Below the pieces are notes generated by a model that saw nothing but the letters and a program-made list of their open reading frames with translations, ran no database searches and was not told the DNA's origin. A DNA stretch of 11,326 nucleotides from Microbacteriaceae bacterium (GTDB lineage Bacteria; Actinomycetota; Actinomycetes; Actinomycetales; Microbacteriaceae): positions 1 to 11,326 of the forward strand of contig JALRLI010000032.1 of assembly GCA_023254555.1 (NCBI GenBank), in the 5' to 3' direction. The position numbers and the translations under genes are program-made. Below are positions 6,612 through 11,326 of the stretch, piece by piece. Every line of letters begins with the position of its first letter. Positions within the stretch are counted from its first letter, which is position 1.

Positions 6612-7574
6612 CTAATCTGAGCTCTTGAGCACGATTGACTCAGTTGAAGGTGTCACTTCAGCAGGGTCAACGTACACATCTGACTCAAGATAGATGACCC
6701 GCGCAGCGGGAACAGCCGCTCGCGCTCTCGTTTCGGCTTCATTCACCGCTACCGAAATTTCACGCGCGGTCATCTCAGCGCGAACGCCTACCTTCGCGCC
6801 CACCATGAACTCGTCTGGCCCGAGGTAGAGCGTCTTCATGTGAATAATGCGTTCGATGTTCTTGCCATCAACCAAAGCTGTTTCAAGCTTCGCAACGTCG
6901 GTATCGCTTGCACCTTCACCGAGTAACAAGCTCTTCGTCTCAATTGCAAGCACCACGGCGACGCACACCAACAGCGCTCCAATCAGAAGGGTACCGATGG
7001 CGTCAAAAACCGAATTATGGGTGATGACGGTGAGGCCAACTCCGAAGAATGCGAACACCAAGCCCAGTAGCGCGGCAAGATCTTCGAGCAGTACTACTGG
7101 CAACTCGGGTGCTTTTGCATGCCGCACGAACTGAACCCAGGTGGCATTCCCCTTGAGCGGCCGACTTTCTTTAATCGCGGTGCGAAGCGAAAAGCTCTCG
7201 AGCCCAATCGCGATGATGAGAACCAGAATTGGTACCCACCATGCCTCTAACGGGTGCGGATGCTGAAGCTTCTGAATTCCCTCGTAAATCGAGAAGACGC
7301 CACCGACAGAGAACAGGATGATCGAAACGACAAAGGCGTAGACAAAGCGCTCGCGACCGAACCCAAATGGATGTTCTTTCGTAGCAGCACGTTTCGCCCT
7401 CTTGCCGCCAATGAGCAGCAGAATCTGGTTACCCGAATCGGCGAGCGAGTGCACGCTCTCAGCGAGCATAGAAGACGAACCCGAAACTGCCCAAGCAATC
7501 AGCTTCGTGATGGCGATGCCGAGGTTGGCGAGAAACGCCGCGATGATTGCTTTATTGCCGCCGGATGCGCTCAC
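6612..7574 (-). CDS. Cation diffusion facilitator family transporter, ZnT9-like
   Basis: A 320-residue inner-membrane protein, likely exporting Zn2+ or a similar divalent cation by proton exchange. Six hydrophobic helices are visible at about 9-30, 33-56, 78-98, 112-133, 160-182 and 187-212. A cytoplasmic domain of about 100 residues follows. Helix 2 has the metal-site motif His42-x3-Asp46 in ESVHSLADSGNQ. Helix 5 has LLEDLAALLG with Glu164-Asp165 in place of the usual HxxxD, as in the ZnT9/SLC30A9 branch, so transport of Zn2+ is less certain than in canonical members. GTG at 7574 has AAGGGG seven bases upstream. The gene diverges from proC with 49 bp between the start codons. Confidence 0.92.
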   Translation of the reverse strand: MSASGGNKAIIAAFLANLGIAITKLIAWAVSGSSSMLAESVHSLADSGNQILLLIGGKRAKRAATKEHPFGFGRERFVYAFVVSIILFSVGGVFSIYEGIQKLQHPHPLEAWWVPILVLIIAIGLESFSLRTAIKESRPLKGNATWVQFVRHAKAPELPVVLLEDLAALLGLVFAFFGVGLTVITHNSVFDAIGTLLIGALLVCVAVVLAIETKSLLLGEGASDTDVAKLETALVDGKNIERIIHMKTLYLGPDEFMVGAKVGVRAEMTAREISVAVNEAETRARAAVPAARVIYLESDVYVDPAEVTPSTESIVLKSSD

Positions 7575-7611
7575 GTATGACCCCTTCAGTAAAACCAGCC
7601 ACTCACCATCC

Positions 7612-7617
7612 TAGGAT
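7612..7617 (+). promoter_or_regulatory. Putative -10 box or ribosome-binding region of proC
   Basis: TAGGAT matches TANNNT and ends six bases before the GTG start, so the mRNA may be leaderless. The same bases contain AGGA seven bases from the start, which could serve as a ribosome-binding site if a longer leader exists. Sequence alone does not separate the two. Confidence 0.35.
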
Positions 7618-7623
7618 GGACAC

Positions 7624-8478
7624 GTGACAAAGAACGCTGAACACTTAGCGCCAGAGGCAATCGCCATCCTCGGACTTGGATCGATGGGTCGTGCCATTTT
7701 GGCGGGTCTGCTCGCACCAGAAAGTGGGCTTCGCTCGAGCATTCGCGTCACAAATACCTCAGCAGCAAAGGCGGCCGAATTTGACGGGCACGATTCGGTG
7801 ACGGCATTCGCCACCGAACTCGATGCAGCCGCAAACGCGGATGCGGTTCGTGGCGCGAAGGTTGTCATAGCCGCGGTGAAGCCGTGGCAGATTACTGAAC
7901 TGCTTGCTGAGATTAGCGATGTGCTTGAACCTGATGCAGTCGTGGTGAGCGTCGCCGCCGGTGTCACAACCGCTTCGATGGAGGCAGTGTTGCCGGCTTC
8001 GGTGGCGGTCATTCGAGCGATGCCGAATACACCGGCTCTCGTTCGCAAGGGCGTAACGGGTCTGAGCGCCGGGAGCCGAGCATCCACATCACAACTCGAA
8101 CTGGTGAAGGTGCTGTTTAGCTCGGTCGGAAAAGTCGTGGTCGTGCACGAAGAGCAACTCGATGATCTGGGAGCTCTCTCTGGTTCAGGCCCTGCATACG
8201 TCTTCTATTTCATCGAACAGCTCATGGCCTCGGCAATGAGCCGCGGTTTCAGCAAAGAGGATGCTCGCACGCTCGTTCTCGACACCTTTGCTGGCGCAGC
8301 CGAACTCCTCGCGGCCTCGGGCGAAGAACCCGCCGAGCTTCGCCGTCGAGTCACGAGCCCGAATGGCACCACTGAGCGGGCGATTGAAGTGTTCGACCGG
8401 GCAGACCTCGCTGAGATTTTCGACGAGGCCCTCACCGCCGCGGTCAGCCGTTCGAAAGAGTTGGCAGCAGAGAACTAG
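7624..8478 (+). CDS. proC: Pyrroline-5-carboxylate reductase
   Basis: Reduces 1-pyrroline-5-carboxylate to L-proline with NAD(P)H, the last step of proline synthesis, in the cytoplasm. The 284-residue product has the Rossmann motif GLGSMG at 17-22, then KPWQ, MPNTPALVRKG and the substrate-binding LSGSGPAYVFYF. The C-terminal P5CR signature is RRRVTSPNGTTERAI. All landmarks are intact and length is typical. The start is GTG at 7624, seven bases after AGGA. In Mycobacterium tuberculosis proC (Rv0500) also lies just upstream of a small DNA-binding protein gene and a bS22 gene, a layout partly kept here. Confidence 0.96.
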   Translation: MTKNAEHLAPEAIAILGLGSMGRAILAGLLAPESGLRSSIRVTNTSAAKAAEFDGHDSVTAFATELDAAANADAVRGAKVVIAAVKPWQITELLAEISDVLEPDAVVVSVAAGVTTASMEAVLPASVAVIRAMPNTPALVRKGVTGLSAGSRASTSQLELVKVLFSSVGKVVVVHEEQLDDLGALSGSGPAYVFYFIEQLMASAMSRGFSKEDARTLVLDTFAGAAELLAASGEEPAELRRRVTSPNGTTERAIEVFDRADLAEIFDEALTAAVSRSKELAAEN

Positions 8479-9143
8479 CCGAGCGTCGCGAACTTCTCAA
8501 CATCGGCGGTAGTGCCGGAGACGATAATGAGATCGTGATCTGACACGACAGTGTCGGGAGTCGCGTAGGTGAACGGCTTACCCGGCGACTTCACACCGAC
8601 GACCGTGATTCGATAGCGTGAGCGAACCGAGCTCTCGGACAGCGGTAATCCGCGTATCGGTTTCGGCGGATACATCTTCACCAGCACGAAGTTGTCATCA
8701 AACTCGATGAAGTCGAGCATCTGACCGCTGACAAGGTGAGCAACGCGCTCGCCAGCCTCGTGCTCGGGGTACACCACGTGGTTGACGCCGATGCGCTCGA
8801 GAATCTTGCCGTGTGACGATGAAATTGCTTTCGCCCAGATTTGGCGGATGCCGAGATCGACCAAGTTGGCTGCGACGAGAACGCTCGCTTCCACCGACGA
8901 CCCAACTGCAACTACCGCAACGTCGAACTCACTAGCGCCAAGCTGCTTCAGCACCTCAGCAGAGCGGGCATCAGCCACCACCGCGTGAGTTACTCGATCA
9001 GACCAGCTCTGAACGAGGGAGGCGTCGGTGTCGATCGCCAACACTTCTCGGTCTTGCGCATCCAGCTGTTCTGCGACAGCGGAGCCAAAGCGGCCCAGCC
9101 CGACGATGAGCACGGGGGAGTCGTGACGAATTGATTCAACCAA
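8475..9143 (-). CDS. ktrA: Potassium uptake regulatory subunit, TrkA/KtrA type (RCK domains)
   Basis: Cytoplasmic gating ring subunit that binds nucleotide (ATP/ADP or NAD) and controls the KtrB channel-like transporter. The 222-residue product matches KtrA size (about 220). The RCK-N domain starts with GLGRFG at 15-20 and an Asp at the end of strand 2 (Asp38). RCK-C occupies about 140-222. The proposed TTG start at 9143 lies inside the last codons of ktrB, with AGAGGAAAGG seven bases upstream. A longer reading frame to 9269 would add 42 residues, wholly within ktrB and unlike the family. The 8-base overlap predicts translational coupling. At the other end its stop codon shares CTAG with that of proC. 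Confidence 0.92.
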   Translation of the reverse strand: MVESIRHDSPVLIVGLGRFGSAVAEQLDAQDREVLAIDTDASLVQSWSDRVTHAVVADARSAEVLKQLGASEFDVAVVAVGSSVEASVLVAANLVDLGIRQIWAKAISSSHGKILERIGVNHVVYPEHEAGERVAHLVSGQMLDFIEFDDNFVLVKMYPPKPIRGLPLSESSVRSRYRITVVGVKSPGKPFTYATPDTVVSDHDLIIVSGTTADVEKFATLG

Positions 9144-10575
9144 CGATCGGCCTTTCCTCTGGGTACTTAAAGAGTCGAGTTCGGCTCGAAGCCGCGATTG
9201 CAGCCGCGAGTGTAACTGTACCAACGCGGCCAGCCCACATTGCCGCCGCGATGATGTATTTCGCCGCATCCGGAAGGTCAGCGGTAATGCCGGTGCTCAA
9301 TCCGCAGGTGCCAAACGCTGAAATAACTTCGAATAAGACGTCTTCGAGTGGAAGCTTCGTGATTTGGAGCACCAAGATGCTGGCGGTTGCCACAATCGTG
9401 GCGCCCCACAGCACCACACTCACCGCAAGCCTGAGCACCTCACTCGGAATATGTCGATCAAATGATTGAACGTCACTAAATCCGCGAGCTTCAGCAAACG
9501 CAGCCAAGAACAACACCGCAAGCGTGGTCACTTTAATGCCGCCCGCGGTGGATGCGCTACCACCGCCAACGAACATGAGCATGTCCATCAACAGCAGCGT
9601 TGAGCCGTTCATCTCGCCTATGTCAACGCTGGCCAGTCCGCCCGATCGGGTCATCACCGAGGTGTATCCGGCGGTCATCACGCGCTGCCACGATTCCTGA
9701 GCGCCCAAGGTAGCTGGGTTATTCCACTCGAGCACAGCGATCACGATTGCACCGAAAATCATCAAGATGAACGTGGTGCTCAGGGTGAGCTTGGTGTGCA
9801 GGGGCAACCGCGAGTGCGCCTTCCAGCCTCTTCCGACGAGGTAGCGATAGAGGGCAAAAATCACTGGGAAGCCGATACTGCCAAGAAATACCCCAACAGC
9901 CAAGATACCAAGCATGTAGGGATCGACCGCGAAGGGTGCCAGCCCGTCAGGGATGGGGACGAAGCCAGTGTTTGTGAACGCTGACACTGCGAAGTAGAAC
10001 GCGTTCCAGAGTGCCGGCCAGAACGCGTACCCCTCTGACATCAGTCTCGGAGTGATTAACAGTGTCAGCGCGGCCTCGATTACCAGCACGCTGATTGCCA
10101 CCGAAGCGAGGAGGCCACCGATGTCACCAAGGCCAACAGCCTGACTTTCACTTGCGCCCTTCGTCATGCGCAGCGGGTTGGTATCTGAAGCGGCCAGGAG
10201 GCGCTGTCTGAGCCCGAGCCGCCTCGAGACAATGAGCCCGAGCATGCTGGCAAACGTGAGAACGCCAATGCCGCCGACTTGCAGGCCAATCAAAATAACG
10301 ACGTCACCGAACATGCTCCAGTGGGTAGCCATATTGACCGTTGAAAGGCCAGTGACACAGATCGTTGAGACTGCCGTGAAGAAGGCATCCACAAATGCGG
10401 TGGGGGTGTTTGATCGAGCCGAGATCGGCAGCATCAGGATCAGGGCGAATATGAATATGATGAGCGTGAACGAAATCAGCGCGAATCGCGAGGGCGACGA
10501 GCTGATGAAGCTGTTCAGCCACACCCTGAAATTGAAGCGGGTGCCGAAGGCAGTCGAATATTTACTTTTTGCCAC
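9136..10575 (-). CDS. ktrB: Potassium transporter KtrB/TrkH-type membrane subunit
   Basis: Ion-conducting subunit for K+ (or K+/Na+) uptake in the cytoplasmic membrane. The 479-residue product has four pore-loop repeats. Their filter motifs are VTGLST (74-79), NTGFVP (202-207), MTRSGGLAS (308-316) and GTCGLSTG (422-429). The intramembrane gating loop VGGGSASTAGGIKVTT lies at 336-351, and a positively charged FKYPEERP near the C-terminus. The third filter has SGG where many KtrB proteins have TAG, keeping the key Gly313. GTG at 10575 has GGAGGT eight bases upstream. It is followed by ktrA with overlap. An ArsR-type gene diverges 54 bp away. Confidence 0.95.
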   Translation of the reverse strand: MAKSKYSTAFGTRFNFRVWLNSFISSSPSRFALISFTLIIFIFALILMLPISARSNTPTAFVDAFFTAVSTICVTGLSTVNMATHWSMFGDVVILIGLQVGGIGVLTFASMLGLIVSRRLGLRQRLLAASDTNPLRMTKGASESQAVGLGDIGGLLASVAISVLVIEAALTLLITPRLMSEGYAFWPALWNAFYFAVSAFTNTGFVPIPDGLAPFAVDPYMLGILAVGVFLGSIGFPVIFALYRYLVGRGWKAHSRLPLHTKLTLSTTFILMIFGAIVIAVLEWNNPATLGAQESWQRVMTAGYTSVMTRSGGLASVDIGEMNGSTLLLMDMLMFVGGGSASTAGGIKVTTLAVLFLAAFAEARGFSDVQSFDRHIPSEVLRLAVSVVLWGATIVATASILVLQITKLPLEDVLFEVISAFGTCGLSTGITADLPDAAKYIIAAAMWAGRVGTVTLAAAIAASSRTRLFKYPEERPIVG

Positions 10576-10591
10576 GCAAAAGCACCTCCGG

Positions 10592-10622
10592 TTGCCATGG
10601 TACTCGTTTGGGGCGATAACCT
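10592..10622 (+). promoter_or_regulatory. Putative promoter of the ArsR-type regulator
   Basis: TTGCCA (10592-10597) is a good -35. GATAAC (10615-10620) follows after 17 bases, and overlapping TAACCT (10617-10622) fits TANNNT and ends seven bases before the ATG. AGGGGG (10623-10628) is too close to the ATG for normal ribosome binding, which supports a leaderless mRNA. Confidence 0.45.
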
Positions 10623-10629
10623 AGGGGGT

Positions 10630-11070
10630 ATGGCAGATATCTTCAGCGTGATTGCTGACGCAACAAGACGCGACATTCTGCTCATTCTGCTCGACAAATA
10701 TAAGGCGGATGAGGAGATCAGCGTCTCAGATATCGTCACGCAGCTCGATACTAGCCAGCCGACGGTTTCTAAACACCTGAAGGTTCTGCGTGAGGCGGAG
10801 CTTGTCACGGTGCGCGAAGATGGTCAGCATCGCTTTTACACGTTGAACCCTGAACCGCTTGAGATTGTTGAAGATTTCACGATTCCATTTCTCAGTGCAG
10901 ACTTCGACACCGAGGTTTCCTTCGAATATGTGACCGATGGAGGCACATTCACCGAGCAAGAGGTGCTGAGTGATTCGGTTGCGTCAGCTGCCTCAAGTAT
11001 TGGTCGGGTTGCCGCCGAGGCAGAGCATCAGGTAAAAGAACTCGTCGCTCGTTTTCGCTACCGCTCATAG
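10630..11070 (+). CDS. ArsR-family winged-helix transcriptional regulator
   Basis: A 146-residue DNA-binding protein. The N-terminal domain (1-88) is an ArsR-type winged helix: MADIFSVIADATRRDIL, then the helix-turn-helix SVSDIVTQLDTSQPTVSKHLKVLREAEL (31-58), and the wing VTVREDGQHRFYTLNPEPL. The classical metal-binding ELCVCD motif is absent (ISVSDIV instead), so it is probably not a metal sensor of the ArsR/SmtB kind. Residues 105-146 form a polar, likely helical tail. ATG at 10630 was chosen because the family begins near this residue and the promoter falls just before it. It diverges from ktrB and precedes the bS22 gene by 65 bp. In mycobacteria a small DNA-binding protein gene also precedes bS22. 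Its target genes are unknown. Confidence 0.88.
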   Translation: MADIFSVIADATRRDILLILLDKYKADEEISVSDIVTQLDTSQPTVSKHLKVLREAELVTVREDGQHRFYTLNPEPLEIVEDFTIPFLSADFDTEVSFEYVTDGGTFTEQEVLSDSVASAASSIGRVAAEAEHQVKELVARFRYRS

Positions 11071-11076
11071 TTTGGG

Positions 11077-11082
11077 TAGACT
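11077..11082 (+). promoter_or_regulatory. Possible -10 box for the bS22 gene
   Basis: TAGACT lies just after the ArsR-type stop codon and fits TANNNT; 17 bases upstream is only a weak -35 (TTCGCT, 11054-11059). It would give a leader of about 47 bases carrying the hairpin at 11095-11114. Cotranscription with the upstream gene is equally possible. Confidence 0.3.
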
Positions 11083-11094
11083 GTATTTCTTGTG

Positions 11095-11114
11095 GGCTTC
11101 GAAAACTCGAAGCC
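11095..11114 (+). other. Perfect 8-bp stem-loop in the bS22 leader
   Basis: GGCTTCGA (11095-11102) and TCGAAGCC (11107-11114) pair exactly around the loop AAAC; two further G-U pairs are possible. No U-run follows, so it is not a standard terminator. It sits 10 bases before the GTGAGG ribosome-binding site of bS22, where it could influence translation or mRNA stability. Confidence 0.5.
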
Positions 11115-11135
11115 TGAAGACTTTGTGAGGTATTC

Positions 11136-11234
11136 GTGGGTTCAGTTATTAAAAAGCGCCGCAAGCGTATGGCGAAGAAGAAGCACCGTAAGTTGCTTCG
11201 TAAGACTCGCCACCAGCGTCGCAACAAGAAGTAG
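11136..11234 (+). CDS. Small ribosomal subunit protein bS22 (AURKAIP1/COX24-type, 32 residues)
   Basis: A tiny, extremely basic ribosomal protein of the 30S subunit. The 32 residues begin MGSVIKKRRKRMAKKKHRKL and end TRHQRRNKK; 20 of 32 are Lys or Arg. This closely resembles the 33-residue bS22 seen in mycobacterial ribosome structures, which is related to mitochondrial mS38 (AURKAIP1/COX24) and differs from E. coli Sra, which has also been called S22. It starts with GTG at 11136, with GTGAGG five bases upstream, and ends at TAG 11232-11234. It is followed 26 bases later by a strong terminator. It is short enough to be missed by ordinary gene callers. Family assignment is from remembered sequence similarity. 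Confidence 0.93.
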   Translation: MGSVIKKRRKRMAKKKHRKLLRKTRHQRRNKK

Positions 11235-11260
11235 TTCGACTACTTCTTGACAGCACAAAG

Positions 11261-11289
11261 GCGTCAGACCATTAGGTCTGGCGCTTTTT
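11261..11289 (+). terminator. Rho-independent terminator after bS22
   Basis: GCGTCAGACC (11261-11270) pairs with GGTCTGGCGC (11275-11284) around ATTA, nine Watson-Crick pairs plus one G-U. TTTTT at 11285-11289 follows directly. This is the clearest terminator in the window and ends the bS22 transcript. Confidence 0.9.
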
Positions 11290-11308
11290 GCACGCTTAGA
11301 CAGTGTCC

Positions 11309-11314
11309 TAGTCT
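11309..11314 (+). promoter_or_regulatory. Possible -10 box of a gene starting at the right edge
   Basis: TAGTCT fits TANNNT and ends six bases before a GTG at 11321-11323, the same geometry as other starts here. GTG at 11318 is an alternative. Only two codons lie in the window, so no gene is called. Confidence 0.25.
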
Positions 11315-11326
11315 GGAGTGGTGTCT

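Noticed and set aside
9144..9269. N-terminal extension of ktrA to 9269
   Set aside because: The extra 42 residues are an out-of-phase reading of ktrB, basic and low in similarity to any RCK protein.

Overview
The window looks like chromosomal DNA of an actinobacterium, most likely a Microbacteriaceae-type member of moderate GC. Three things point there: frequent GTG/TTG starts; TANNNT boxes 6-7 nt before several start codons, as in leaderless actinobacterial mRNAs; and a 32-residue bS22 (AURKAIP1/COX24-type) ribosomal protein gene near proC, an arrangement I recall from mycobacteria. I see no mobile element, CRISPR array, tRNA or rRNA. The content is ordinary core and near-core genome with dense, partly overlapping gene packing. 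I found no clear-cut new defence or mobile system.

Left part (1-2463, minus strand): a GAF plus winged-helix activator-like regulator precedes an AcoD/ExaC-type aldehyde dehydrogenase that runs off the left edge, probably an inducible alcohol/aldehyde oxidation unit. The regulator start region carries a perfect inverted repeat and a cluster of CATAG/CTATG boxes at about 11-bp spacing. Diverging from it are a small single-span membrane protein with a Gly/Gln/His-rich tail (2633-3094) and a Tat/lipobox polysaccharide deacetylase (3155-3937).

Middle (3944-6599): a minus-strand pair encodes a receiver-less OmpR-type winged-helix protein followed by a DUF4870 membrane protein. Upstream is a 307-bp non-coding stretch with several small palindromes. 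Then come upp (uracil salvage) and the divergent tadA (tRNA adenosine deaminase), with an 80-bp shared promoter region.

Right part (6612-11326): a ZnT9-like cation diffusion facilitator (minus) diverges from proC (plus), the last step of proline synthesis. proC ends head-on in ktrA, sharing a CTAG that carries both stop codons. ktrB-ktrA form a translationally overlapping potassium-uptake operon on the minus strand. An ArsR-type regulator diverges from ktrB. It is followed by the bS22 gene, which has its own leader hairpin and a strong rho-independent terminator. The last bases may hold the promoter and start codon of the next gene.

The most useful observations are the tiny bS22 gene with its leader hairpin, the recurrent leaderless-promoter pattern, the CATAG box cluster at the GAF regulator, and the receiver-less winged-helix/DUF4870 pair of unknown function.
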